Positions 1 through 8,909 of a DNA stretch of 64,000 bases are shown here, piece after piece. A model generated the notes under the pieces. It did not search any database, was not told the origin of the DNA, and was given only the letters and a program-made list of their open reading frames with translations. Made by a program: the position numbers and the translations under genes. Origin of the DNA: Streptomyces sp. S.PB5 (GTDB lineage Bacteria > Actinomycetota > Actinomycetes > Streptomycetales > Streptomycetaceae); assembly GCF_030403745.1 (NCBI RefSeq), contig NZ_JAQMWP010000001.1, positions 744,001 through 808,000 of the forward strand. Reading direction: 5' to 3'. Numbering within the stretch: the stretch's first letter is position 1; each line of letters opens with the position of its first letter.

Positions 1-79
1 GCCGGCAGCGATCCGTACCGGCCGACCTCCCCGCGCACCCTCCTCCACCGCGCCCGACAGGTGCCCCGCGGGCACCCCG

Positions 80-85
80 TAGGGT
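80..85 (+). promoter_or_regulatory. -10 element of leaderless-type promoter for chorismate mutase
   Basis: TAGGGT lies 8 nt before the ATG at 94, and no Shine-Dalgarno sequence stands between them. The arrangement matches the leaderless pattern seen before several other genes here. A short palindrome (GTGCCC-CGC-GGGCAC, 61-75) sits just upstream. I saw no convincing -35. Positions 1-60 hold nothing I can call a gene. Confidence 0.4.
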
Positions 86-93
86 TGTCGCTC

Positions 94-435
94 ATGACCA
101 CCAGCAACAACGGAAACGGTGACGTCGACCCCGCCGTCCGCGAGGAACTCGCGCGGTTGCGGGACAGCATCGACAACATCGACGCGGCAGTCGTCCACAT
201 GCTCGCCGAGCGCTTCAAGGCCACGCAGCAGGTCGGCCACCTCAAGGCCCAGCACCAGCTGCCGCCCGCCGACCCGGCCCGGGAGGCCCGGCAGATCGAG
301 CGGCTGCGGACCCTCGCCGAGAACGCCAAGCTCGACCCGGCGTTCGCTGAGAAGTTCCTGAATTTCATCATCGCCGAGGTGATCCGCCATCACGAGCGGA
401 TCGCGGAGGACACGGTCAACGGGGCCACGCCGTAA
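94..435 (+). CDS. chorismate mutase, AroQ type
   Basis: A 113-residue all-alpha chorismate mutase, expected to convert chorismate to prephenate in the cytoplasm on the way to phenylalanine and tyrosine. The sequence has the AroQ layout: the first helix carries LRDSIDNIDAAVVHMLAER, followed by VGHLK with the catalytic-type lysine, and a C-terminal helix FLNFIIAEVIRHHERIA. There is no signal peptide, so it is not the secreted mycobacterial type. The ATG at 94 is preferred over an in-frame GTG at 61 because the -10-like TAGGGT lies between them. It stands alone; the next gene begins 149 bp downstream. Confidence 0.88.
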   Translation: MTTSNNGNGDVDPAVREELARLRDSIDNIDAAVVHMLAERFKATQQVGHLKAQHQLPPADPAREARQIERLRTLAENAKLDPAFAEKFLNFIIAEVIRHHERIAEDTVNGATP

Positions 436-583
436 GCGAACCGACCTCGTACGACGGCATAAAGGCGTGACAGGCGCGCCCGCGCGGGGCATGCTGCGCT
501 GTGCACTCCTTGTCAGCTGACGAGCACTCCGCGTCAGCGATTCGGACCTAAGCTGGTTGTCCCATGCGGAGGGACGTCGGGCC

Positions 584-1171
584 ATGCCGTCGGATGCCAA
601 GATCCTCATCGTCGACGACCATGAGGACACGCTGTACGCACTGGAGAGCGCCCTCGCCCCGCTGGGGTACCGGCTCAGCCGCGCCACCAGCGGCGACGAG
701 GCGCTCAAGCAGGTGCTCCGCGGACAGGTCGGCCTGCTGCTCCTCGACGTCCGCATGCCCGGCGTCAGCGGCCTCGACGTCGTCCGCTACATGCGCCGCC
801 TGGAGCAGACCCAGCACATCCCCGTCATCCTGCTCACCGGCTTCGGACTCGACCAGGAACTCACCGCCGCCGCCTTCGGCCTGGGCGTCGCCGACCTGAT
901 CACGAAACCCATCGACCCCTGGGCCCTGCGCACCAAGGTCCGCTACCTCTACGACGCCCACCGACGCCACCTCGCCCTGGCGGCGGAGATCCGCGAACTG
1001 CGCGCCCTCGTCAAGGACCACCAGGATCCCGAAGGCCATCAAGATCCCCAGGTCCACACCGAGGCCGCCGACCGCCTCCCGCGCCCCGTCCTGCCCCACC
1101 CCGACACCCGCGTCCCGCTGCAGCGCGCACAACAGGCGCACGACGCCGGCCTCGAACAGGACCGGACATAG
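584..1171 (+). CDS. stand-alone response regulator receiver protein
   Basis: A 195-residue protein. Residues 1-125 form a CheY-like receiver domain with the acidic pair DD at 11-12, the phosphoacceptor Asp55 in LLLLDVRMPG, a Thr after the fourth strand (LLTG) and the conserved Lys in LITKP. No DNA-binding output domain follows; the last 70 residues are a helix and a low-complexity tail rich in H, R, Q and P. ATG 584 is chosen over a TTG at 557 because GGAGGG lies 10 nt before it. No partner histidine kinase is adjacent, so its input is unknown. It probably works by protein-protein contact or as a phosphate sink. Confidence 0.8.
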   Translation: MPSDAKILIVDDHEDTLYALESALAPLGYRLSRATSGDEALKQVLRGQVGLLLLDVRMPGVSGLDVVRYMRRLEQTQHIPVILLTGFGLDQELTAAAFGLGVADLITKPIDPWALRTKVRYLYDAHRRHLALAAEIRELRALVKDHQDPEGHQDPQVHTEAADRLPRPVLPHPDTRVPLQRAQQAHDAGLEQDRT

Positions 1172-1218
1172 GGCGCGTACCGATCCGCCCCTGTGCCGCG
1201 CCTTTCCCATCAGGCAGC

Positions 1219-3732
1219 ATGTCGTCCATGTCCGTACTGACGCGCGACGAAGCGCAGACCCGATCCAAGCTCCTCGACGTCCACCGGTACACGATCGACC
1301 TCGATCTGACCACCGGCGACGACACCTTCGACTCGCACACCGTCATCCGCTTCAGCGCCCGCACGGACGCGGACACCTTCGTCGAGCTCAAGCCCGCCGA
1401 ACTGCGCTCCGCCACCCTCGACGGACACCCCCTCGACCCCGAGAGCCTCGACGGCGACCGGCTGCCCCTGAAGAACCTCACCGCCGGCGAACACGAACTC
1501 CGCGTCGACGCGGCCATGCGCTACTCCCGCACCGGCGAGGGCATGCACCGCTTCACCGACCCCACCGACGGCGAGACCTACCTCTACTCGAACCTGTGCA
1601 TGGACGACGCCCAGCGCGTCTTCGCCGTCTTCGACCAGCCCGACCTCAAGGCCGTCTTCGAGCTCACCGTCAAGGCCCCCGAGAACTGGACCGTCCTCGC
1701 CAACGGCATCACCGAACACCTCGGCGACGGCCGCTGGCAGGCCGCCCCCACCCCCCTCATCTCCACCTACCTCGTCGCCCTCGCCGCCGGACCCTGGCAC
1801 TCCGTCACCACCGAACACCGCGGCCTGCCCTTCGGCATCCACTGTCGCCGCTCCCTGGCCCCGTACCTCGACGCGGACGCCGACGAACTGTTCGAGATCA
1901 CCAAGCAGTGCTTCGACCGCTACCACGAGAAGTTCGACGAGCCCTACCCCTTCGACTCCTACGACCAGGCGTTCGTCCCCGAGTTCAACGCCGGCGCCAT
2001 GGAGAACCCGGGACTCGTCACCTTCCGCGACGAGTTCGTCTACCGCTCCGCCGTCACCGACACCGAACGGCAGACCCGGGCCATGGTCATCGCCCACGAG
2101 ATGGCCCACATGTGGTTCGGCGACCTCGTCACCCTGCGCTGGTGGGACGACATCTGGCTCAACGAGTCCTTCGCCGAGTACATGGGCTACCACACCCTCA
2201 CCGAAGCCACCCGATTCGCGGGCATCTGGGCCGACTTCGGCGTCGCCCGCAAGGCCTGGGGCTACGAGGCCGACCAGCGCCCCTCCACCCACCCCGTCGC
2301 CCCCGACCCCGAGCTGGTGCCCGACACCGCCTCCGCCATGCTCAACTTCGACGGCATCTCCTACGCGAAGGGCGCCTCCGCCCTGCGCCAACTCGTCGCC
2401 TGGCTCGGCGAGAAGGACTTCCACGCCGGCATCAACACCCACTTCGCCCGGCACAAGTTCGCCAACGCCACCCTCGCCGACTTCATCGACTCCCTCGCGA
2501 GCAGCACCGAACGCGACGTCCACGCCTGGGCCGAGACCTGGCTGCGCACCACCGGCGTCGACACCCTCCGCCCCGTCGTCACCCGCGGCGACGACGGCGT
2601 CCACGTCCTGCAGGTCGAACACGACGGCGGCCGCCCGCACCGCATCTCCGTCGGCCTCTACGACCGGGCCTTGGCCGATAATGCAGCGGACGAAGGCCGC
2701 CACCTCGTCCTGCGTGAGCGTCTCGACCTCGACATCCCACAGACCGCGCCCCAGCCCATCGGCAAGCGCCCCGCCCTGCTGCTCCTCAACGACGGCGACC
2801 TCACCTACGCGAAGGTCCGCTTCGACAGCCACTCCTTCGAAACCCTCCGCGACTGCCTCTCCGGCCTCCCGGACCCCCTCACCCGCGCCGTCGTCTGGAA
2901 CGCCCTGCGCGACTCCGTCCGCGACGGCGAACTCGCGCCCACCGCCTATCTGGAGGCGGCCCGCACCCACCTGCCGCACGAGACCGACCTCGCCCTCGTC
3001 CAGGGCGTCCTCGCCTTCGCCGTGGTCCAGGTGGCCGACCGCTACGTCACCCCCGAAGACCGTCCGGCAGCCCTCAGCACCCTCACCTCCCTCTGCCGCG
3101 ACCTCATCCGCCGCACCGAGGACGGCGACAACCCGGGCCTGCGCCTCATCGCCGTACGCCACTTCATCGACGTGGCCGCCCACCCGGACACCATCGCCGC
3201 CTGGCTCGCCGACGGCACCGTCCCCGGCGGCCCCGAACTCGACCCCGAACTCCGCTGGCGCGTCCTCGCCCGCCTCGCCGTCCTCGGCGCCACCGACGAG
3301 GCGGCCATCACCGCCGAACTGGACCGCGACCCCTCCGCCACCGGCCAGGAAGGCGCCGCCCGCTGCCGCGCGGCCCTCCCCGACCCGGAGGCCAAGGAGC
3401 GGGCGTGGGAGGCGATGTTCACCCACGACGACCTCTCCAACTACCTGTTCATCGCCGCCGCCCAGGGCTTCTGGCAACCCGAACAGGCCGATCTGGTACG
3501 GGAGTACATCCCCCGCTACTTCAAGGACGCCGTGGCCCTCGCCACCCGCCGCAGCCCCGCCGTCGCCGACGCCGCCGGCCGCTGGGCCTTCCCCGTCCAC
3601 GCGGTGGACGCCGACACCCTGAGCCTGGGCGAGGCCTGTCTGCGCGACGCCGAACCCACCCCGGCCCTGCGCCGCCGGCTCGCCGACCAACTCGACGACC
3701 TGGCAAGGGCGTTGCGCGTGCGGGAGGCATAG
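1219..3732 (+). CDS. pepN: aminopeptidase N (M1 family)
   Basis: An 837-residue M1 zinc aminopeptidase that removes N-terminal residues from peptides. The substrate-anchoring GAMEN motif is at residues 259-263, and the zinc site HExxH is at 293-297 (HEMAH) with the third ligand glutamate 19 residues later in NESFAEY. After these come the helical C-terminal domain and the ERAP1-type domain. The length is normal for actinobacterial PepN. No signal peptide is visible, so it is probably cytoplasmic. The ATG at 1219 is followed by another at 1228; either could be used. It is a single-gene unit closed by a strong hairpin 7 bp after the stop. Confidence 0.95.
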   Translation: MSSMSVLTRDEAQTRSKLLDVHRYTIDLDLTTGDDTFDSHTVIRFSARTDADTFVELKPAELRSATLDGHPLDPESLDGDRLPLKNLTAGEHELRVDAAMRYSRTGEGMHRFTDPTDGETYLYSNLCMDDAQRVFAVFDQPDLKAVFELTVKAPENWTVLANGITEHLGDGRWQAAPTPLISTYLVALAAGPWHSVTTEHRGLPFGIHCRRSLAPYLDADADELFEITKQCFDRYHEKFDEPYPFDSYDQAFVPEFNAGAMENPGLVTFRDEFVYRSAVTDTERQTRAMVIAHEMAHMWFGDLVTLRWWDDIWLNESFAEYMGYHTLTEATRFAGIWADFGVARKAWGYEADQRPSTHPVAPDPELVPDTASAMLNFDGISYAKGASALRQLVAWLGEKDFHAGINTHFARHKFANATLADFIDSLASSTERDVHAWAETWLRTTGVDTLRPVVTRGDDGVHVLQVEHDGGRPHRISVGLYDRALADNAADEGRHLVLRERLDLDIPQTAPQPIGKRPALLLLNDGDLTYAKVRFDSHSFETLRDCLSGLPDPLTRAVVWNALRDSVRDGELAPTAYLEAARTHLPHETDLALVQGVLAFAVVQVADRYVTPEDRPAALSTLTSLCRDLIRRTEDGDNPGLRLIAVRHFIDVAAHPDTIAAWLADGTVPGGPELDPELRWRVLARLAVLGATDEAAITAELDRDPSATGQEGAARCRAALPDPEAKERAWEAMFTHDDLSNYLFIAAAQGFWQPEQADLVREYIPRYFKDAVALATRRSPAVADAAGRWAFPVHAVDADTLSLGEACLRDAEPTPALRRRLADQLDDLARALRVREA

Positions 3733-3738
3733 CCCCCA

Positions 3739-3771
3739 GGGGTCCGCGAGGCACGGCACCTCGCGGACCCC
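3739..3771 (+). terminator. hairpin terminator after pepN
   Basis: A perfect 13-bp stem (GGGGTCCGCGAGG / CCTCGCGGACCCC) with a 7-nt loop begins right after the pepN stop. There is no T-run, which is common for Streptomyces terminators. Confidence 0.75.
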
Positions 3772-3893
3772 GACACGCTGTCCCCGCACGGAAGTACCCC
3801 TTTTCGGGTCTGGATCGTTGAACTTTTCGGGCGCGCCCACGCAACCGCGTACAAGCTGGAACTCCCCCCGCCTCGGCGCCCCGGAGGACGACC

Positions 3894-5339
3894 ATGAGTA
3901 CGCCACCACTTGCGTCGGGTCCCGCGGGCCCGCAGGCCCTGGGCCCGCTGCTGGAGACCACCCTCGACGCGGTGCGGGACGGCACGAGGCGACGCGGGGG
4001 CCCCTTCCCGGCAGGAGGCCCGGCGGAGGTCGCGGCACGGCTACGGCACGCGCTGGGCGACGTACTGCCGGAGGAGGGCGACCCGGAGGCACTACGGCTC
4101 CTGGTGCGGGCGCTGGCGGAAGGCTCGGCCGACCCGGCGGACCCGTTGTGCGCCGCGCACCTCCACTGCCCACCGCTGGCGGTCGCGGCGGCGGCAGATC
4201 TGGCAGCAAGCGTTCTCAACCCGTCTTTGGATTCATGGGATCAGGCACCAGCGGCCTCGGAGCTGGAAGAGCTGGTGACACGGTCACTTGCAACCGAGGT
4301 CTATGCCGACGTGCCCGGGGGCGCGGGGCTGTATCGATTTGCGGCTCCGCCGCGGGGCGCGACCAGCCACGATGCATCCGCACCCAACAACGCACCCGAT
4401 GCCCTGGTGACAACGGGCGGCACCGAATCGAACCAACTGGCACTTCTACTGGCCAGAGAAACCCTGGACGCCGGAGTCCGCCTGGTCTGCGGAGCCAACG
4501 CCCACCACTCCCTGCCCCGCGCCGCCTGGTTGCTCGGGTTGCCCGACCCGGTGATCATCCCCGCCCCCGCAGGAACCCTGGACCCCACCGCCCTGGACGC
4601 GGCCCTGAGCAAGCTCCCCGGCCCCCACCTCGTCGCAGCCACCGCAGGCACCACAGACGCCGGCCTCATCGACCCCCTCCCCGAGATCGCCGCCGTCTGC
4701 CAAACCCACCGCGCCCGCCTGCACATCGACGCCGCATACGGCGGCGGGCTCCTCTTCAGCGACAGTCAGAGAGCCAAGCTCACCGGCATCGGCGCAGCCC
4801 ACACCGTGACCCTCGACCTGCACAAACTCGGCTGGCAACCCGTCGCCGCGGGGATCCTCGCCGTTCGCGAGCGCAGCGACCTCGCCGCCCTCCACCAGCG
4901 CGCCGACTACCTCAACGCCGACGACGACACCGAGGCCGGCCTCCCCGACCTCCTCGGCCGCTCCCTCCGCACCACCCGCCGCCCCGACGTCCTGAAGATC
5001 GCCGTCACCCTGAAAACGCTAGGCCGGACGGGACTTGGCGCCCTGGTCGACCAAGTCTGCGCCCGCGCACGGGAGTTCAGCGACCTCATCGCCGCTCACC
5101 CCCGCTTCGAGCTCTACGACACCCCCACCATCAGCACCGTCCTGTTCCGCCCCGCACACGCGACGGACGACGACATCGCAGCCGTACGCCGAACCCTCCT
5201 CGCCACCGGCCGCGCAGTCCTCGGCCGCGCCCGTCTCGACGGCCGCCTCTGGCTCAAGGCGACGATCCTCAACCCCCACACCCGGCCCGACGACCTGGCC
5301 GCCCTGCTGAAACTCGTGGAAGGAACCACCCCCAGATGA
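3894..5339 (+). CDS. PLP-dependent group II amino acid decarboxylase (DesA-like)
   Basis: A 481-residue PLP decarboxylase of the aromatic-L-amino-acid/glutamate/lysine decarboxylase fold. Visible landmarks are TTGGTESN (173-180) for cofactor phosphate, the His pair in NAHHS (204-205), HIDAAYGG with the PLP-pyridine Asp279, and the Schiff-base Lys311 in DLHKLGW. It is translationally coupled to the next gene, an amine/amino-acid N-hydroxylase, through an ATGA overlap. This is the order of desA-desB in desferrioxamine biosynthesis, where lysine becomes cadaverine. The acyltransferase and NIS synthetase that normally follow are missing. From memory it resembles a paralogue rather than the usual DesA. 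Substrate (lysine, ornithine or diaminobutyrate) is inferred only. A Shine-Dalgarno GGAGG lies before ATG 3894. I found no iron box upstream. Confidence 0.82.
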   Translation: MSTPPLASGPAGPQALGPLLETTLDAVRDGTRRRGGPFPAGGPAEVAARLRHALGDVLPEEGDPEALRLLVRALAEGSADPADPLCAAHLHCPPLAVAAAADLAASVLNPSLDSWDQAPAASELEELVTRSLATEVYADVPGGAGLYRFAAPPRGATSHDASAPNNAPDALVTTGGTESNQLALLLARETLDAGVRLVCGANAHHSLPRAAWLLGLPDPVIIPAPAGTLDPTALDAALSKLPGPHLVAATAGTTDAGLIDPLPEIAAVCQTHRARLHIDAAYGGGLLFSDSQRAKLTGIGAAHTVTLDLHKLGWQPVAAGILAVRERSDLAALHQRADYLNADDDTEAGLPDLLGRSLRTTRRPDVLKIAVTLKTLGRTGLGALVDQVCARAREFSDLIAAHPRFELYDTPTISTVLFRPAHATDDDIAAVRRTLLATGRAVLGRARLDGRLWLKATILNPHTRPDDLAALLKLVEGTTPR

Positions 5340-6820
5340 CCCCCACCCCCACCTCCGGCCCCACCCCCACCTCCGGCCCCGCCTCCACGCCCGCCCCCGC
5401 ACCCGGCCACGGCGCCACCCCGCAGCACCACGAGCCCGACGCCCCCCGCGACCTCGTCGGCATCGGCATCGGCCCCTTCAACCTCTCCCTCGCCGCCCTC
5501 GCCCACCCCCTCGCCGAACTCGACACCGTCTTCTACGAACAGCGCCCCACCTTCGACTGGCACCCGGGCCTCCTCATCGACGGCGCCAGAATCCAAGTCC
5601 CCTTCCTCGCCGACCTGGTGACCCTCGCCGACCCCGCCAGCCCCTGGACCTTCCTCAACTACCTCAAGAGCCGCGACCGGCTCTTCCCCTTCTACTTCGC
5701 CGAGCGCTTCCACATCCAGCGCGCCGAATACGACGCCTACTGCCGCTGGGTCGCCGAGAGCCTCCCCGGACTCCACTTCGCCCACCAGGTCGACGCCGTC
5801 CGCTGGAACCCCGAACGCGACCTCTTCGAGGTCGACTTCACCCAGCTCGACACCGACGGAGAAGCCGAGGCCCTCGGGCGGACGTACACGAAGAACATCG
5901 TCCTCGGTGTCGGCACCGAGCCCTACATCCCCGAACCCCTCAAGCCCCTCGTCGAGGCCACCGGCGTGCCCGTCATCCACGCCGCCGACTACCTCGCCCA
6001 CCGCGACGCGTTCCTGCGCGCCGAACACATCACCGTCGTCGGCACCGGACAGTCCGGCGCCGAGATCTTCCTCGACCTGCTCCGCGAGCGCCCCGCGGGC
6101 CGCGAAGGCCTCCACTGGCTCGGCCGCACCGAGGCCTTTGCCCCCATGGAGTACTCCAAGCTCGGCCTGGAACACTTCACGCCCGACTACACCCGCTACT
6201 TCCACGCCCTCCCCGAAGCCGAACGCGACCGCCTCGTCGCCTCCCAATGGCAGCTCCACAAAGGCATCGACGCCGACACCATCGCCGCCATCCACGACGA
6301 GCTCTACCGGCGCACCCTGCACGGCGGCTGGCCCGACACCACCCTCACCCCCGGCGTCCGCGTCCGCACCGCGGGCCGTGTCGCCACCACCAAGGTCGAG
6401 CTCCATCTGGAACACACCGAGCAGAACACCCGCTCCCGCCTCACCACCGAGGCCGTCGTCCTCGCCACCGGCTACCGCGAACGCCCCCTGGACCGCATCC
6501 TCGCCGGCCTCGACCCGTACCTGCGCCGCGACAGCCGCGAACGCCCGCGCGTGGACGAGCAGTTCCGCTTCGTCCTCGACCCGTCCGTCACCGGCTCCGT
6601 CTACGTCCAGAACGCCCGACGCCACACCCATGGCGTCGGCACCCCCGACCTCGGCCTCGCCGCCTGGCGCAGCGCCACTATCCTCAACTCCGTCACGGAG
6701 AAGGACACCTACCCCCTGCCCACCCGAACCGCCTTCACCACCTTCGGCCTCGACCAGCAGCCCCTGATCCCGGCCGCCCGACAGGCACCGGCACTCACCC
6801 CCCTGGTGCAAGGCCGCTGA
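5336..6820 (+). CDS. L-lysine/diamine N6-monooxygenase (IucD/SidA/PvdA family)
   Basis: A 494-residue flavin-dependent N-hydroxylating monooxygenase, expected to hydroxylate the terminal amine of lysine, ornithine or a derived diamine. The FAD motif GIGIGPFNLSL starts at residue 42, the NADPH motif GTGQSG is at 236-241, and the family ATGY motif is at 377-380. An unusual 35-residue N-terminal tail of Thr-Pro-Ser repeats precedes the FAD domain. Its ATG overlaps the decarboxylase stop, with GGAAGG 12 nt upstream, so the pair should be translated together. In siderophore pathways the product would be N-hydroxycadaverine or similar. No acyltransferase or condensing enzyme lies nearby, so the end product is unknown. 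Confidence 0.85.
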   Translation: MTPTPTSGPTPTSGPASTPAPAPGHGATPQHHEPDAPRDLVGIGIGPFNLSLAALAHPLAELDTVFYEQRPTFDWHPGLLIDGARIQVPFLADLVTLADPASPWTFLNYLKSRDRLFPFYFAERFHIQRAEYDAYCRWVAESLPGLHFAHQVDAVRWNPERDLFEVDFTQLDTDGEAEALGRTYTKNIVLGVGTEPYIPEPLKPLVEATGVPVIHAADYLAHRDAFLRAEHITVVGTGQSGAEIFLDLLRERPAGREGLHWLGRTEAFAPMEYSKLGLEHFTPDYTRYFHALPEAERDRLVASQWQLHKGIDADTIAAIHDELYRRTLHGGWPDTTLTPGVRVRTAGRVATTKVELHLEHTEQNTRSRLTTEAVVLATGYRERPLDRILAGLDPYLRRDSRERPRVDEQFRFVLDPSVTGSVYVQNARRHTHGVGTPDLGLAAWRSATILNSVTEKDTYPLPTRTAFTTFGLDQQPLIPAARQAPALTPLVQGR

Positions 6821-6880
6821 GAAGACGTGCCACGGCATAAAACGCGCACAAATAACGCACAAATAACGCATAAACCGCAC

Positions 6881-6927
6881 AAAAACATCGACGACGCCGG
6901 CGCTGAGTCGGCGCCGACGCCGTCGAT
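6881..6927 (-). terminator. rho-independent terminator of the 5'-nucleotidase gene
   Basis: Arms 6887-6903 and 6911-6927 form a 17-bp stem. The two mismatches become G-U pairs only on the minus strand, where the stem is followed by TTTTT (complement of 6881-6885). This orients it as the terminator of the minus-strand gene ending at 6945. The flank at 6846-6867 has two perfect copies of the AT-rich 11-mer GCACAAATAAC, unusual in this GC-rich DNA. Confidence 0.78.
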
Positions 6928-6944
6928 CCGTCATACCCGGAGCG

Positions 6945-8759
6945 CTAGAAGACGGGCGTACCGTTCCGCGTCAGCTTCCAGTCCACCGCCGCGAAGTCGG
7001 CCGGGTTCAGCACACCCTTCGCGGTCACCCACTCCGCGATCCGGGTGCGGATCTCCGTCGACTCCGCCCACAGCTGGGTCGCCGACGCCACGTGCGGGAA
7101 CGCACCGCCACCGTTGGCACGGTAGTTGTTCACCGCGAACACGAACCGCTGAGCGTCGTCCAGCGCCGCACCGTTGTACGTCACGTTCTTGATCCGCGAA
7201 CCCGCGGCCTGCGCGATGTCGATCTCGTACTGCAGCCCCGACACATAGTCGTAGTTGTAGTCCGGCCGGCCGTTCGCGTTCGTCAGCTTGTCCACCTCGA
7301 CCGCCGCGCCCGCCGGAGTCTGCACGAAGTACTCCGCCGAGTACTCCAGGTACGCCTTGATCTGCGCACCCGTCAGCAGCTTCGCCACCAGCGTGTTGTC
7401 GTACACGTACAGGCTCGACAGATCCCGGATCGTCACCTTGCCGGCCGGGATCTCCGACGTCCGCGAGAACGGCGACGCCTGCGAGATCACCGGCAGCGAG
7501 GCGTACTCCGTGCCCGCCAGCGCCGCCTTGACCACGTCCTCCTGGACCTTCGTGATCAGGTCGATGATCGGGGCGTCCTTGTAGCGGGCCTCGACCGTCG
7601 TCAACGTCTCGGTGGCCGTGCCGACGACCTGGTTGACGTACTTCACGACGATGTCGTGGTCGTCCTTCAGCAGCTTCGTGATCTTCGGGTCGTCCGCGAC
7701 CGTCTTCGAGTCACGCACCGTCGCCTTCACCGACTCGACCGTCCAACGGCCCTTCGCGAAGACCAGCTCGAAGTCGAACAGGGTCAGCCGCTGCGCGAAG
7801 CACAGCGGCTCCGACAGGACGACCGTCTTGCCGGTCTTCTCGTTGGTGACCAGCAGCTCCGCGATCTCGGTGTGCGCGTGACCGACCAGGATCGCGTCGA
7901 TACCGGGCACCTGCTGCGCCACCAGCGCCGAGGAGTTCTCGATGTACGGCAGCTGGTCACCGTACGACGAAGTGCCGGACGAACCGGAGTGCGCCGACAC
8001 GACGACGACATCCGCACCCATGGAGCGCAGCTTCGGCACCCACTTCGCGGCCTGCTCCTCCAGACCGGGGAACACCAGCTTGCCGTCGACGTACGCCTTG
8101 TCCCAGATCGCGATGCCCGGGTTGGTCAGGCCGAGGACGGCCACCTTGACCGGCGGGAGGCCGGGCGGGCAGAACTTCTTGATGAAGTAGGGCGGGAAGG
8201 CCGGCTTCAGCGTCTTCGCGTCCAGCGCGTTCGCACCCAGCAGCGGGAAGTCGCACTGGTCCTCGAACTTGCGCAGCGTCTCGATGCCGTAGTTGAACTC
8301 GTGGTTGCCCAGGGCCACCGCGTCGTACCCGATCGCGTTCATCGCCGCGGCCATCGGGTGGACCGGACCACCGGGGGCGGTGATCGGGTCCACCTTCGCG
8401 TAGTAGTACGTCAGCGGCGTGCCCTGGATCGTGTCGCCCGCGTCGATGAGCAGCGTGTTGCGGCGGCCCTTCTCCTCGCGCACCTGGTTCACCAGGGTCG
8501 AGACCCGCGCCAGCCCCTTCGCGTTGCCCTTGGCGTCCGAGAACTCCGTGTCCTTGAAGTAGTCCCAGTTGAAGATGTTGCCGTGCAGATCGGTCGTGCC
8601 CATCACCGTCAGGGAGTACCGCTTCGCGGGCTTCCGCCCCGTCCCGGCCGCCGACGCCTCCGCGGCCTCGGCCGCAGGAGCCCCCACGGCACCGGCCAGC
8701 GCGACGCCCGCACCGGTCACGGCGGACTTCTCCAGGAACTTCCTGCGGTTCAACGGCAT
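6945..8759 (-). CDS. Tat-exported bifunctional metallophosphatase/5'-nucleotidase
   Basis: A 604-residue secreted 5'-nucleotidase/2',3'-cyclic phosphodiesterase family enzyme that would release phosphate and nucleosides from extracellular nucleotides. The N-terminus has a twin-arginine signal (NRRKFLEK followed by a hydrophobic stretch ending AAEA). The calcineurin-like metallophosphatase domain shows the metal motifs TDLHGN, DAGDTIQG, GNHEFNYG, SAHSG and VGHAHTE. The C-terminal 5'-nucleotidase substrate domain follows, containing VNNYRANGGG. Start ATG at 8759 is preceded by GAGGAG. It has its own promoter-like sequence upstream and its own terminator, so it is monocistronic. No Pho box was evident. 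Confidence 0.92.
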   Translation of the reverse strand: MPLNRRKFLEKSAVTGAGVALAGAVGAPAAEAAEASAAGTGRKPAKRYSLTVMGTTDLHGNIFNWDYFKDTEFSDAKGNAKGLARVSTLVNQVREEKGRRNTLLIDAGDTIQGTPLTYYYAKVDPITAPGGPVHPMAAAMNAIGYDAVALGNHEFNYGIETLRKFEDQCDFPLLGANALDAKTLKPAFPPYFIKKFCPPGLPPVKVAVLGLTNPGIAIWDKAYVDGKLVFPGLEEQAAKWVPKLRSMGADVVVVSAHSGSSGTSSYGDQLPYIENSSALVAQQVPGIDAILVGHAHTEIAELLVTNEKTGKTVVLSEPLCFAQRLTLFDFELVFAKGRWTVESVKATVRDSKTVADDPKITKLLKDDHDIVVKYVNQVVGTATETLTTVEARYKDAPIIDLITKVQEDVVKAALAGTEYASLPVISQASPFSRTSEIPAGKVTIRDLSSLYVYDNTLVAKLLTGAQIKAYLEYSAEYFVQTPAGAAVEVDKLTNANGRPDYNYDYVSGLQYEIDIAQAAGSRIKNVTYNGAALDDAQRFVFAVNNYRANGGGAFPHVASATQLWAESTEIRTRIAEWVTAKGVLNPADFAAVDWKLTRNGTPVF

Positions 8760-8798
8760 GTCTCGATCTCCTCGGGGAACGGTCAACAACGCGCGTAG

Positions 8799-8826
8799 AT
8801 TCTGACCCGCACATGGTGAGCGGCAA
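8799..8826 (-). promoter_or_regulatory. sigma-70-like promoter for the 5'-nucleotidase gene
   Basis: On the minus strand TTGCCG (8826-8821), a 16-bp spacer and CAGAAT (8804-8799) resemble a vegetative promoter, 40 bp upstream of the ATG. Confidence 0.4.
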
Positions 8827-8909
8827 CACCCCCTACAGGTTTCGATCTGATGACCCGACCTGTGACCTGCCGCGCCTACAAACCCCCAAGAAGTGACAGA
8901 GTGGGTCGT

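Noticed and set aside
3781..3893. Search for an iron box before the decarboxylase/N-hydroxylase pair
   Set aside because: No TTAGGTTAG-type sequence is present; siderophore regulation is therefore not supported.
1210..4209. A 999-codon open frame on the minus strand opposite pepN
   Set aside because: It mirrors the GC-rich third positions of pepN, its product is Gly/Val/Glu-rich without any recognisable domain, and it covers a certain gene.
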